From JACRCG01 sp964524835 (GTDB lineage Bacteria > Desulfobacterota > Desulfuromonadia > Geobacterales > Pseudopelobacteraceae), in contig CAZGEG010000007.1 of assembly GCA_964524835.1 (NCBI GenBank), forward strand, positions 62,001 through 126,000: a stretch of 64,000 nucleotides of DNA. The letters are read 5' to 3'. The translations under genes were made by a program, and so were the position numbers. Below, piece after piece: positions 36,972 through 46,439 of this stretch. Every line of letters starts with the position of its first letter. Position 1 is the stretch's first letter. The notes beneath the pieces are model-generated. The model had not been told where the DNA came from and searched no databases. It saw nothing but the letters and a program-made list of their open reading frames with translations.

Positions 36972-38143
36972 TGCACGACCAGATTGCAAAGTACACCGCA
37001 AAACTGATTGCAGACGGCTCGTCGCAGGCGGGATTGATCGCCTTTGCCGCCCAGGATGACGCCATGATTGCAGCTGGTGATCCGGCCCTGGCGTCACTGT
37101 CGCAATCGATACTCTCACGCCTGAACTGCCTCGCACTGGTCGTCGCCGCCCCTTCGCTTCCCTTTGCCGATTTTCTGGTCAGGCGGGCAGCAGGTCTTGA
37201 GCGCGGCATTGTCCCGCGCGACACCGAAACCCGCACATTTCTGCATGATATACCGATTGTACGGAAGGGTGAGATCGGCTCCGATCCTGCCGGGACCTGT
37301 GCCGGCCTGCTGGGGAATCGCAAAGGGATCGTCGTCGAAGGGGTCGGAATCATCGCGGCCGGGGCATTGACGGTTGAACAGGCCTATATCAACTGGTCTT
37401 CGGTTTTCCATTCAACTTATATCAAATACCTCGAAGACCTTCTCGAAAACGGCTTCATGCTCCCGGGCGAAGAGGAGGCCTTTGACCGGTTCCGCCGCGA
37501 ACCGCTTCTGCCGCTCTCGTCCGAAGGGCTTGAATTCCGCCAGGGGCCGTTTTTTGAAAAGAAGGTCATTCTGGAGGAGATGTCCCGCGTTGGATGGTAT
37601 ACCGTCCAGCGGCGGCTGGTTGATTCTTTTTTCGGCAATATTTCCTATTCAAACGGGGAGCTGATCTATATTTCGCAAACCGCATCCAGCCTGGACGAAC
37701 TCCCCGGCTGCATCGATCCGGTCCCATTCACAAACTGCTCGACGGTCGGCATAACCGCCTCCAGTGAGCTGGGTGCGCACCGTGCCATATTTGAAACGAC
37801 CGGCTGCCGTGCCATTTTGCACGGTCATCCGCGCTTCGCGGTGGTCATGAGCATGATATGCGCCGAAAAGGAATCGTGCAGCGTTAAGGACTGCTGGAGA
37901 GATTGCACTAAAGTCCGTTTTCTGGGGGAGACGCCGGTGGTGGCGGGAGAGATAGGAGCCGGCGGCATAGCAAAAAATGTTCCTCCGGTGATCGGGTGTT
38001 CCGGTGCGGCGGTTGTTTACGGTCACGGCATCTTCAGTATCGGCATGACCGATTTCCGCGAGGCGTTCCAGGGGCTGGTCGATGTCGAGAACTGGTGCCG
38101 GGCGGAATATTTCCGGCGGTTTGATGAGAAATACGGAAAATAG
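36971..38143 (+). CDS. class II aldolase/adducin family protein, probably two-domain
   Basis: 390 residues. The C-terminal half (about 205-385) is a class II aldolase/adducin domain with the metal motif ILHGHPRF (HxH) and the third histidine in AAVVYGHGIFSIG. The N-terminal half (about 1-175) looks like a degenerate copy: TFLHDIPIV sits where ILHGHPRF should be and GIVVEGVGIIAAGALTVEQAY resembles VVYGHGIFSIGMTDFREAF, with the histidines lost. The substrate is unknown; related enzymes cleave phosphorylated sugars. Its stop abuts the 3' end of convergent rlmB. Confidence 0.78.
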   Translation: MHDQIAKYTAKLIADGSSQAGLIAFAAQDDAMIAAGDPALASLSQSILSRLNCLALVVAAPSLPFADFLVRRAAGLERGIVPRDTETRTFLHDIPIVRKGEIGSDPAGTCAGLLGNRKGIVVEGVGIIAAGALTVEQAYINWSSVFHSTYIKYLEDLLENGFMLPGEEEAFDRFRREPLLPLSSEGLEFRQGPFFEKKVILEEMSRVGWYTVQRRLVDSFFGNISYSNGELIYISQTASSLDELPGCIDPVPFTNCSTVGITASSELGAHRAIFETTGCRAILHGHPRFAVVMSMICAEKESCSVKDCWRDCTKVRFLGETPVVAGEIGAGGIAKNVPPVIGCSGAAVVYGHGIFSIGMTDFREAFQGLVDVENWCRAEYFRRFDEKYGK

Positions 38144-38881
38144 CTAACCCCGCAGCTTCCTCGCGATCTCGAACAGCGCTATTCCGCCGGCAACCGAAGC
38201 ATTCAGGGAGCTTACCCCGCCGTACTGGGGGATCGACATCACGACATCGCACTGCTTGCGCACGAGCGGCCTGATCCCCTCCCCCTCTCCTCCAACCACC
38301 AGCACGACGTTTCCAGAAAAATCGGCACCATAGACCGACTGCCTGGCAGCGCCATCTAGCCCGTACACCCAATAGCCGAGTTTTTTAAGTGTCTCAAGCG
38401 TTTGTGCAATATTGGTCACCATGGATACCGGAACGGTCTCCACGGCACCGGCCGACGTTTTTTCGGCGGCGGCAGTGATGCCGCAGGCCCGGTCTTTGGG
38501 AATAATCACTCCGTCAACCCCGGCACAGGCGGCCGAACGGATCAGCGCCCCCAGGTTGTGGGGGTCCTGTATCGCATCCAGAACCAGCACAAACCCTCCC
38601 CTGCCGGACTTGCCGATCGACTCCAACAGTTCACCGAAGTCGGTATAGCGGAATTGCTCGACTTCCAGGGCGATACCCTGATGGTGCGACGATGCGCACA
38701 TTTTGGTCAGATCCACCTTGTCTCTCCGGTGAACCGCAACGCCCCGCTCCTCGGCCAGCCTGATGATTTTTTCAACGCGGTGGTCGGTGGCACTGATCTG
38801 CACGTACAGGTTGAAGGCGCCGCGTGTCCCCTGCAGAGCCTCTTTTACAGGGTTGACACCGAAGATCAGTTCACCCTTCAT
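38144..38881 (-). CDS. rlmB: 23S rRNA (guanosine-2'-O-)-methyltransferase, SpoU family
   Basis: 245-residue SPOUT methyltransferase that methylates the ribose of G2251 in 23S rRNA. The N-terminal substrate-binding domain begins LIFGVNPVKEAL; the knotted domain has VLDAIQDPHNLGALIRSAACAGVDGVI, VVGGEGEGIRPLVRKQCD and SLNASVAGGIALFE, the three SpoU motifs. The ATG overlaps the pyrF stop. TrmH is less likely given the N-terminal domain. Confidence 0.92.
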   Translation of the reverse strand: MKGELIFGVNPVKEALQGTRGAFNLYVQISATDHRVEKIIRLAEERGVAVHRRDKVDLTKMCASSHHQGIALEVEQFRYTDFGELLESIGKSGRGGFVLVLDAIQDPHNLGALIRSAACAGVDGVIIPKDRACGITAAAEKTSAGAVETVPVSMVTNIAQTLETLKKLGYWVYGLDGAARQSVYGADFSGNVVLVVGGEGEGIRPLVRKQCDVVMSIPQYGGVSSLNASVAGGIALFEIARKLRG

Positions 38882-39603
38882 GGGGCACCGTCCATTATCT
38901 CGGCAGCGATACTTTCAGCCGCCTGAACAGGATCTGCCGCCCTGGCGATCGGCCGTCCGATAACCAGGTAGTCGGCCCCTGATGAAACAGCCTCTCCCGG
39001 AGTCATGATTCTCTTTTGGTCATCAGCCGCCGCAAATGTCGGACGAACCCCCGGGGTAACGATCAAAAAATCGGGTCCGCACGCCTCCCTGATCAGGCCG
39101 ATCTCCAGGGGAGAGGCCACGACACCGTCCATGCCGGAGGCCTTGGCCAGCCGGGCCAGACGCACGACCATCTCCTGGACCGAATGCTCTATCCCCACCT
39201 GCTGCAGAGTCAGGGCGGTGGACGAGGTCAGTATCGTCACCGCCAGCAGCCGGGGACGCTCAGCCTCGCTGAATTCCTTCTGCACCGCGGCAACGGCGGT
39301 TTCCATCATTTCGGCACCACCCAGGGCGTGCAGATTGGCCAGTTGGACACCGAGCCGGGCGGCCTCGCACATCGCACTCGCAACCGTATTCGGGATGTCG
39401 TGGTATTTCAGATCAAGAAAGACCCGGCCGCCATGCCGCTGGACGGCCCTGACCGCTGCCGGACCGCAGGAGGTGAACAGCTCCTTGCCGACCTTGAACA
39501 TGCCGACTTTACCAGCCAATGCTTCAGCCCACCGGTCTATGTCATCCAGACCATGTACATCAAGGGCAAATATGATTTTTTTTCGAGCTTCCTCTATCGT
39601 CAT
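38878..39603 (-). CDS. pyrF: orotidine 5'-phosphate decarboxylase
   Basis: Last step of UMP synthesis. 241-residue TIM barrel with FALDVHGLDDIDRW, the catalytic FLDLKYHDIPNTVASA (DxKxxD) and the phosphate loop VTPGVRPTFAAADDQKRI. GAGG precedes the ATG. Located seven bases after dxs and coupled to rlmB. Confidence 0.96.
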   Translation of the reverse strand: MTIEEARKKIIFALDVHGLDDIDRWAEALAGKVGMFKVGKELFTSCGPAAVRAVQRHGGRVFLDLKYHDIPNTVASAMCEAARLGVQLANLHALGGAEMMETAVAAVQKEFSEAERPRLLAVTILTSSTALTLQQVGIEHSVQEMVVRLARLAKASGMDGVVASPLEIGLIREACGPDFLIVTPGVRPTFAAADDQKRIMTPGEAVSSGADYLVIGRPIARAADPVQAAESIAAEIMDGAP

Positions 39604-39610
39604 GGCATCC

Positions 39611-41476
39611 TCATTTCATTAATTTCAAAGCTGCTGCGGTAATTCCTTCCGCATCAATCCCGACATCCCTGCGCAGCTGGGCCTGGCTCCCCTGTTCGAT
39701 ATAGTGATCGGGAATGCCGAGTCGCCGCACCTTCACATGCTGCAGATTATTGTCATAGAGCAGTTCCAGAACGGCACTGCCGAATCCGCCCTGCAGGGCA
39801 TTTTCCTCCACCGTCATGATCCGGCCGCTGCGGCGGGCGGCCCCCAGGATGAGTTCCGCATCGAGCGGCTTCACAAAACGGGCGTTAACAACCCCGGCGG
39901 CAATCCCCTTCACCTTGAGCGCTTCGGCCGCCCGTAGTGCCGGATAGACCGTAGCCCCGATCGCAACGATTGTCAGGTCATCGCCTTCAAGGAGCTGCTC
40001 ACCCTTCCCTATTTCCAGGCATTTCAATTCAGTATCCAGCTCAACACCGTAACCAGAACCTCGCGGGTAGCGCAGCGACATCGGCAGACCGGAATAAACG
40101 GCAGTCTTAAGCATATGGCGCAGCTCATTCTCATCTTTGGGAGCCATCACCGTGATGTCCGGCAGGTGCCGCAGGTAGGAAAGATCGAAGGCGCCATGAT
40201 GGGTCGGGCCGTCATCACCCACCAGTCCGGCCCGGTCCATGGCGATCGTTACCGGCAGTTTCTGCAGGCAGATATCATGAAAAACCTGATCGTACGCACG
40301 CTGCACAAAGGTCGAATAGATGGCGACCACCGGGCGAAATCCGCCTGCGGCCAGCCCTGCCGCAAAGGTCATGGCATGCTGTTCGGCTATGCCGACATCA
40401 AAAAAACGGTCCGGAAAACGCTGTGAAAACCGGGTGAGTCCGGTTCCATCAGGCATGGCGGCGGTTATGGCAATTATCTTTGGATCTTCTTCCGCCAATT
40501 GCACCATGGTCTCGCCGAACAGGTCCGTATAGGATTTGACCGCCGGCTTGTCGGCCCCTTTGCCGGTGGCAACATCAAAGGCACCGACGCCATGGTATTT
40601 GGCCGGGGTCTCTTCGGCAGGTTTGTACCCCTTCCCCTTGGTAGTCATGATATGAACCAGCAGCGGGCCGTCCAGTTCATTGATGTTCTTGAACACATCG
40701 ACCAGCTGCCGCAGGTCATGACCGTCAAGTGGACCGAGATAATCAAAGCCGAGTGCTTCAAACAGCGAGCCGGGAGTAAGGAACCCCTTCAGCGAATTTT
40801 CGGCACGACGGGCAAACTGAAGGATGTCGGTGCCAAAAGCGGGAATATGCTTGAGCAGCACCTGCATCTCTTTTTTTAAATCACGGTAGTACCGCCCCGT
40901 CATCTTGCGGGAGATAAAGGCGGAAAAGGCGCCGACGTTCTTTGAAATCGACATTTCGTTGTCGTTCAGGATGACGATCAGATTTTTCTTGAGATGCCCG
41001 GCCTGGTTCAGTGCTTCAAAAGCCATGCCGCCGGTAAGTGAGCCGTCACCGATCACCGCAATCGAATGATTCCGTTTTCCGTCCAGACTGGCAGCCGCAG
41101 CCATGCCGAGTCCCGCCGAGATGGAGGTGGACGAGTGGCCGACCCCGAAGGCATCGTGCTCCGACTCACAGCGCTTCGGAAAGCCTGAAATCCCCTTGTA
41201 CTGCCGCTGGGTATGAAAGCGGTCACGGCGCCCGGTGAGAATCTTGTGGGTATATGCCTGATGCCCGACGTCCCAGATTATTTTGTCGCCGGGGGAGTCA
41301 AAGCAGTAGTGCAGGGCGATGGACAGCTCGACCGTGCCGAGGTTGGAGCCGAGGTGACCGCCGGTGGCAGAAACCGTTTCCAGAAGGAATTTCCGGACCT
41401 CAGCCGCAAGTTCCGGCAGTTGTTCCGGCTTCAGTTTTTTCAGATCGGACGGCGAGTTGATTGCTTCAAGCAGCAT
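39611..41476 (-). CDS. dxs: 1-deoxy-D-xylulose-5-phosphate synthase
   Basis: First enzyme of the methylerythritol phosphate route: it joins pyruvate and glyceraldehyde-3-phosphate using thiamine diphosphate. 621 residues with ELSIALHYCFDSPGDKIIWD, GHQAYTHKILTGRRD, the ThDP motif GDGSLTGGMAFEALNQAG, and DVGIAEQHAMTFAAGLA. AGAGG precedes the ATG. It follows hpnA and shc in one run, so precursor supply and hopanoid formation are probably coexpressed. Confidence 0.97.
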   Translation of the reverse strand: MLLEAINSPSDLKKLKPEQLPELAAEVRKFLLETVSATGGHLGSNLGTVELSIALHYCFDSPGDKIIWDVGHQAYTHKILTGRRDRFHTQRQYKGISGFPKRCESEHDAFGVGHSSTSISAGLGMAAAASLDGKRNHSIAVIGDGSLTGGMAFEALNQAGHLKKNLIVILNDNEMSISKNVGAFSAFISRKMTGRYYRDLKKEMQVLLKHIPAFGTDILQFARRAENSLKGFLTPGSLFEALGFDYLGPLDGHDLRQLVDVFKNINELDGPLLVHIMTTKGKGYKPAEETPAKYHGVGAFDVATGKGADKPAVKSYTDLFGETMVQLAEEDPKIIAITAAMPDGTGLTRFSQRFPDRFFDVGIAEQHAMTFAAGLAAGGFRPVVAIYSTFVQRAYDQVFHDICLQKLPVTIAMDRAGLVGDDGPTHHGAFDLSYLRHLPDITVMAPKDENELRHMLKTAVYSGLPMSLRYPRGSGYGVELDTELKCLEIGKGEQLLEGDDLTIVAIGATVYPALRAAEALKVKGIAAGVVNARFVKPLDAELILGAARRSGRIMTVEENALQGGFGSAVLELLYDNNLQHVKVRRLGIPDHYIEQGSQAQLRRDVGIDAEGITAAALKLMK

Positions 41477-41497
41477 TGTTATTACCTCTTTATGTTT

Positions 41498-42481
41498 CTA
41501 AACATAGCCGTTCGCACGGAACCACTCCACCGACCGCTCCAGGGCTTCCGCAACTGGCGTCTGCGTCAAGCCGAGTTCCCGAACCGCCCTTCCCGAGTCA
41601 AAATACATGTGATGCGCCGCCATCCGGACCCCCGCCAGCGGAATCAGCGGTTCGCGGCCGGTTATGCGTGAGAGCCCTTCATTGAGCCAGGCGGCCGCCA
41701 GTACCGGGGCATAGGGAAGCCGGACTTTCGGCGCCGGAATTCCGGTGATCTCCTGAAGCATCCCGAAGATGTCGCGCAGGGAAAGATTGGCGTTCCCCAA
41801 TATGTATTTGCGGCCGCTACACCCTTTTTGTTCCGCCAGAATATGCCCGCGGGCACACTCCTCGACGGCAACCAGATTCAGACCGGTATCCAGATAGGCC
41901 GGCATCCTCCGTTTCAGAAAATCGACGATGATTTTTCCGGTGGGAGTAGGCTTAATATCCCACGGCCCCACCGGAGTCGAAGGATTGACGATCACCACCG
42001 GCAGCCCGAGGGCAACAAACCTCTCCGCCTCGCGCTCGGCAAGGAATTTGCTTTTCTTGTACGGCCCGACCATATCTGCCAGCGTGACCATCGTCTCTTC
42101 ATTTCCCGGCAGACCGTTCCCGGGATTGCCCAGCGTCCCGACGCTGCTGGTGTAGACAACCCGTGAAATGCCGCTCTCCAGCGCCGCTTCCAGAACGGCG
42201 GTCGTGCCCCCCACATTGGTGCGGTACATTTCGTCAGGATTGCGCGTCCAGAGACGATAATCAGCCGCCGCATGGTACAGGACATCACACCCCTCAAGCC
42301 CGCGGCGCAAAGCGGAGCTGTCGAGCAGGTCACCCGTCCATATCTCCACATCAAGCCCTTCCAGGTTGGAAAGATTGGACGTTGAGCGCGCAAGTACCCG
42401 TACTTCCCGCCCATCTTTCAGCAGTTCGCGGACGATGCTGGCACCTATAAACCCGGTTGCGCCGGTAACAAAGGTCTTCAT
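41498..42481 (-). CDS. hpnA: NAD-dependent epimerase/dehydratase, hopanoid-associated HpnA type
   Basis: 327 residues starting MKTFVTGATGFIGASIVRELL, a Rossmann nucleotide-binding motif, with DVLYHAAADYRLWTR, VYTSSVGTLG and YKKSKFLAE (YxxxK). HpnA genes typically lie next to squalene-hopene cyclase and are thought to modify hopanoid side chains. Here it follows shc by 10 bases, which is the basis for the name. The open frame extends 13 codons upstream, but this ATG gives the normal N-terminus. Confidence 0.85.
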   Translation of the reverse strand: MKTFVTGATGFIGASIVRELLKDGREVRVLARSTSNLSNLEGLDVEIWTGDLLDSSALRRGLEGCDVLYHAAADYRLWTRNPDEMYRTNVGGTTAVLEAALESGISRVVYTSSVGTLGNPGNGLPGNEETMVTLADMVGPYKKSKFLAEREAERFVALGLPVVIVNPSTPVGPWDIKPTPTGKIIVDFLKRRMPAYLDTGLNLVAVEECARGHILAEQKGCSGRKYILGNANLSLRDIFGMLQEITGIPAPKVRLPYAPVLAAAWLNEGLSRITGREPLIPLAGVRMAAHHMYFDSGRAVRELGLTQTPVAEALERSVEWFRANGYV

Positions 42482-42491
42482 GGAAAAATGG

Positions 42492-44546
42492 TCACGTAAC
42501 CGCGGTTTTTGCACTCTCACGCAGCAGCCGCCGGTATCTGCCGAGCGCTGTCAATGGGAAGCAATTACGGTAAATGTGGTATTTGATCATGAAAAACTTG
42601 GGGAATCCCGTTCCGGTAAACGCGTCCTCATCCCATGACCCATCCGGCTTCTGGGTTGAGACAAGATACTCTACGCCTCGGGAAACCGCCGTTGAATGCA
42701 CCTCGCCGGCGGTAAAGAGCGAGAGAAGCGCCCAGGCGGTTTGCGACGGGGTACTGGGACCGCACCCCATCAGGGTACGGTCATCATACGACTCGCAGAC
42801 CTCGCCCCACCCGCCATCCAGGTTCTGCTTGGACTTGAGCCAGTTGACCGCCCTGCTGATGTACTGCTGGGTCATATCCTCACCGATGGCCTCCAGCCCG
42901 CCGAGTACAGACCATGTGCCGTATATGTAGTTCACACCCCAGCGCCCCCACCAGGGGCCTTCCGGCTCCTGCTCCGCCTTGATAAAATCCAGCGCCCGGA
43001 CAACGGCCGCATGATTTTTCGAGTAATTGAACGTACCCAGAAGCTCGAGCATACGACCGGTCAGGTCGGCGGTCGGCGGATCTATCAGCGCCTCAAGGTC
43101 GGCAAACGGGATCTTGTTCAGCAAATGTTTGGTGTTGTCCTTGTCGAATGCTCCCCAGCCGCCGTTTTCGCTCTGCATCCCGAGACACCAGGCAATGCCG
43201 CGCTTGATAGCCTGGTCTCTCTGTTTTTTATCCCGAACCTTGATATCTTTAAGCGCCAGCATGACAAAACCGGAATCATCCACATCGGGATACCAATCGT
43301 TCAAGAATTCAAACGCCCACCCACCCGGCTCAAGATCGGGAGATTTGACCTGCCAGTCCCCTTTGAAGCGGACCTCATGGTCCAGCAGCCATTGGGCGGA
43401 TTTGACCAGGGAGGGATGGTCTACCGGAACACCCGCCTCCTGCATCGCCACCATCACCAGCGCGGTGTCCCACACGGGAGAAACGCATGACTGCAGCACC
43501 AGGCTCCCCTCATCCTCAATGCAGAAGTTGGCCAGCGCTTCAAGTCCCCCTGCAACAGCCGGATGGTCATTGGCATATCCGAGACAATGCAGGGCAAGAA
43601 TGGAATTGAGCATGGCCGGCTGGATGCCGCCCCAATCTCCGCTCGGCTCCTGATGGTCCAGTATCCACTGTTCGGCGAGGGCAATCGACCTTTTCTTGAA
43701 AGGCCGAACAGGAGACGATTCATAAATCTTGAGCAGATGGTCAATGCCGATGAAAAAGTTCTTCCAGCTCACTATGCCGTCCTGGCGGGAAAAAGTATAA
43801 TCCGTGGGACGGGGCGGACGGACAAACAATTCCTGGACCCTGGCCCGAGGGGGGAGTTTCCTCACCGGATTTTCCGACATGACAACCGAAAGCGGAATAA
43901 TCGTCGCACGCGACCAGCTGGAAAGTTCGAAGACGTTAAAATAGGCCCATTCCGGGAGCATCATCAGCTCAATCGGCATGGAAGGCACTCCCAGCCAGGA
44001 GAATTCACCAAACAGAGCCAGGAATACCTTTGTGAACACCCGGGTCTTGAGAATTCCTCCTTTGGACAGGATGAAGTCACGAGCCCTGCACATGGCCGGA
44101 TCATCAGCGGCGTACCCCGCGAGTTTCAGCGCAAAATACGCTTCCACGGTCGTTGAAAGATCTCCCGGGCCGCCGAACCAGAGCGACCAGGACCCCTCCT
44201 GCGTCTGTTTGCTCAGAATATAATGAGCCATTTTCCGTTCGCGCAGCCTGTCGACCATGCCAAGAAAATGAAACAGCATGATGTATTCAGCCGTTATGGT
44301 TACATTCGATTCGAGTTCGGCCCACCAGTAGCCTTCCGGGAGCTGCTCGCGAAAAAAGAAATCCCGGGTTCGTTCGATAGCCTTATCGAGAGGATTCTGC
44401 GCTTCGCCAACCATCTTTTTCCAGATTGTAGGAGGAAGATGATGTACTTTGCCCTGTATTTTTCCGGCAGGAAATGTATCGGCGCCGGTCGCATGGCCAT
44501 TAAACGAAGTTAGAGAATTGGAAATTGAATACTTGTGCATTTTCAT
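42492..44546 (-). CDS. shc: squalene-hopene cyclase
   Basis: Cyclises squalene to hopene/hopanol at the membrane. The 684-residue protein has the catalytic aspartate motif DVDDSGFVMLAL (DxDD) near residue 425 and several QW repeats such as QTQEGSWSLWFG, QSENGGWGAF, QNLDGGWGE and QKPDGSWDE. The family's N-terminal domain begins about residue 50 after a Ser/Gly-rich stretch. A second ATG lies two codons in. It is the first gene of shc-hpnA-dxs-pyrF-rlmB. Confidence 0.96.
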   Translation of the reverse strand: MKMHKYSISNSLTSFNGHATGADTFPAGKIQGKVHHLPPTIWKKMVGEAQNPLDKAIERTRDFFFREQLPEGYWWAELESNVTITAEYIMLFHFLGMVDRLRERKMAHYILSKQTQEGSWSLWFGGPGDLSTTVEAYFALKLAGYAADDPAMCRARDFILSKGGILKTRVFTKVFLALFGEFSWLGVPSMPIELMMLPEWAYFNVFELSSWSRATIIPLSVVMSENPVRKLPPRARVQELFVRPPRPTDYTFSRQDGIVSWKNFFIGIDHLLKIYESSPVRPFKKRSIALAEQWILDHQEPSGDWGGIQPAMLNSILALHCLGYANDHPAVAGGLEALANFCIEDEGSLVLQSCVSPVWDTALVMVAMQEAGVPVDHPSLVKSAQWLLDHEVRFKGDWQVKSPDLEPGGWAFEFLNDWYPDVDDSGFVMLALKDIKVRDKKQRDQAIKRGIAWCLGMQSENGGWGAFDKDNTKHLLNKIPFADLEALIDPPTADLTGRMLELLGTFNYSKNHAAVVRALDFIKAEQEPEGPWWGRWGVNYIYGTWSVLGGLEAIGEDMTQQYISRAVNWLKSKQNLDGGWGEVCESYDDRTLMGCGPSTPSQTAWALLSLFTAGEVHSTAVSRGVEYLVSTQKPDGSWDEDAFTGTGFPKFFMIKYHIYRNCFPLTALGRYRRLLRESAKTAVT

Positions 44547-44842
44547 GCAGACCCGCTCCTCGCCAGCTCCAGCAGTACATCTTTGGAGTTAATTTCCTGG
44601 TGTAAAAGCCCCTTTTTTAGCATAATCACTCATAGTTGTATATATTTTCCATTTTCAACAGCACAATTTGGTTGTCAGCTCTCGGTTCGGTTATGCTGAA
44701 GTACGTTGTATAACCCATACCATGCTGATCCGCCATAACGCTTCGCTCCGACTGAAGCTGCTTGACAATGGGAACATTCAAACGCATAAATATGACCTGA
44801 ACCTGCTTCGTTTTTTTGTGAGCACACCGGGAAGAGGCAATT
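44547..44842. promoter_or_regulatory. divergent promoter region between shc and the TPR gene
   Basis: No gene is seen in these 296 bases. Plus strand: TTGACA at 44762-44767, with CATAAA/ATAAAT 17-18 bases downstream, a reasonable sigma-70 promoter for the TPR gene. Minus strand: TTGAAA followed 17 bases later by CTATGA could serve shc. Both assignments rest on motif matches only. Confidence 0.45.
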
Positions 44843-45760
44843 ATGCCACATTATTTGAAACAATTCTGCATGGTGGCAACAATTTTGTGCGCAGTGCCGC
44901 ATACTGCCCAGGCCGTGCAGTGGCAGGCACTGAGCGGCACGGCTCGCTACAAAGTCGCGTACGACCAGGAGTCTGTCCGCCTTACACCACTGGGGCGACT
45001 GGAACTATGGCTCCGATTTATTCCTCGCGGGGAGGCGGAGCGAAAATCTGCGGCAGCAGAGCACAAGGAAAAACGCTATCGCTCCCATCTGGAATTTTAT
45101 GAAATCGACTGCGGCGAGCAGGCGGCGCTGCTCGGATTGATTGATATTTTAGGCACATCAGGAAAACGGCTGAAACGACTGCAGGGGAGCAAACAACCGG
45201 ATCAGATACCTCCCGGATCGGTTCTGGACAGCGCAGCACAGCGGATCTGCCCGGCTCTGGACGAAGAGACTGAAGAAGACAACGGTGTTGTGGAACCGGA
45301 ACAGGCAGTTGCACCGGATGCGGCCGATGAACAAGGTATCGGGAGCGACACGCTGCTGCAGATTGAAAACCTGAAAACAAAAGCCGCCTCAAAAGAAGCC
45401 ACCGCAGAAGCGTGGCGGGAGCTTGGAAACATCTATTTTGATAACGACCGTCCGGAACAGGCGATCAAAGCGTATGAACGCGCCCTGGCCCTGCGGCCCG
45501 ACGACACCGACATACTGAACGACCAGGGCGCCATGTATCGCCAGACCGGTGATTTCGGGCGGGCAGCGGCAAATTTTGAAAAAGCGGTCGCCCTGGACCC
45601 CAATAATCTCGAAAGCCTGTATAACGGCGCTTACGTGTACGCCTTTGACCTGAATGACATCCCGAAAGCTCTCATCCTGTGGCGGCGGTATCTGATGCTG
45701 GAGCCCACCGGCGAGACAGCCCTGCAGGTGCGGTCTCTCGTAGAAAAGTACGGCAAATGA
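44843..45760 (+). CDS. exported TPR protein
   Basis: 305 residues with a signal peptide (FCMVATILCAVPHTAQA), an N-terminal domain of about 110 residues resembling surface-adhesin E type domains (WQALSGTARYKVAYDQES, LEFYEIDC), a charged linker (about 140-165) and three to four TPRs. The TPR half is closely similar to the membrane-anchored TPR protein at 10560-11135. GAGG seven bases before the ATG supports the start. Expected to be periplasmic, binding other proteins; partner unknown. Confidence 0.83.
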   Translation: MPHYLKQFCMVATILCAVPHTAQAVQWQALSGTARYKVAYDQESVRLTPLGRLELWLRFIPRGEAERKSAAAEHKEKRYRSHLEFYEIDCGEQAALLGLIDILGTSGKRLKRLQGSKQPDQIPPGSVLDSAAQRICPALDEETEEDNGVVEPEQAVAPDAADEQGIGSDTLLQIENLKTKAASKEATAEAWRELGNIYFDNDRPEQAIKAYERALALRPDDTDILNDQGAMYRQTGDFGRAAANFEKAVALDPNNLESLYNGAYVYAFDLNDIPKALILWRRYLMLEPTGETALQVRSLVEKYGK

Positions 45761-45780
45761 CCGCTTTTGGTCCGATAAAA

Positions 45781-45808
45781 TTGATTCAGTTTTTTGCGGC
45801 AGTATGTT
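45781..45808 (+). promoter_or_regulatory. probable sigma-70 promoter of the lipoprotein gene
   Basis: TTGATT (45781-45786) and TATGTT (45803-45808) separated by 16 bases, between the TPR gene stop and the lipoprotein start. Confidence 0.5.
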
Positions 45809-45848
45809 ACGTTGACTCATCAAGTTAAATGCGTGAGGTACTCTGCTT

Positions 45849-46343
45849 ATGATTAATACGTTGCGAACAATAGTATTCAGTCTCGGCGTGTCGTTACTTC
45901 TGTCGGCGTGCGGCGGCGGTGGCGGGGGGTCAACTCCAGCACCCCCTCCGACTAAAGCCATGCTTAAAATCAGCACAGCGAATGTTCCGGCAGGGACACT
46001 CGTGGGCGGCGTGCAGATAGCCATTGTCCTGCCGGCCGGAGTCACTCCCAGCGTATTGTCCGGAAACGATGCCTCTGGATCGGTGGTTGCAAGCGGAAAT
46101 GCCTCTACTGGTGCAATCACGCAATCCTCCTACGATGCCGCCACACGAACCCTGACCCCGGGAACGGTCTCCGGGACCCCTTTCTCTCCGGGCGAATTCC
46201 TGACGGTCACCTGTTCGATCGCATCCGGCACTACCGTCACTGCCGCGGACTTCCCGGCCCAGGCCACGGTAATCAGCCTTTTCGACGGCAACGCGGTTAC
46301 AATACCCGGGGCCACATGCCCGATCAGCGTGACATTCCAATAG
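45849..46343 (+). CDS. lipoprotein with Gly-rich linker and beta-rich domain
   Basis: 164 residues. Lipoprotein signal SLGVSLLLSAC, then six glycines and a Pro-rich linker (STPAPPPTK), then a beta-rich domain (about 37-164) reading AMLKISTANVPAGTLVGGVQIAIVLPAG style, similar to cohesin-like or Ig-like secreted domains. The +2 residue after cysteine is not Asp, so outer-membrane sorting is likely in the Lol rules. Two cysteines late in the protein (VTCSIASG, GATCPIS) may form a disulfide. Function unknown. Confidence 0.75.
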   Translation: MINTLRTIVFSLGVSLLLSACGGGGGGSTPAPPPTKAMLKISTANVPAGTLVGGVQIAIVLPAGVTPSVLSGNDASGSVVASGNASTGAITQSSYDAATRTLTPGTVSGTPFSPGEFLTVTCSIASGTTVTAADFPAQATVISLFDGNAVTIPGATCPISVTFQ

Positions 46344-46353
46344 CAGGCCATGC

Positions 46354-46430
46354 GCGCCCGTAGCTCAGCTGGATAGAGTACCAGGCTTCGAACCTGGGTG
46401 TCGGCCGTTCGAATCGGTCCGGGCGTACCA
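46354..46430 (+). tRNA. tRNA-Arg (anticodon UCG)
   Basis: 77 bases including encoded CCA. Acceptor GCGCCCG/CGGGCGT, D arm GCTC..GAGT, anticodon stem CCAGG/CCTGG with loop CTTCGAA giving UCG, and T arm around TTCGAAT. Reads CGA-type arginine codons. Confidence 0.95.
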
Positions 46431-46439
46431 AACAAAACA

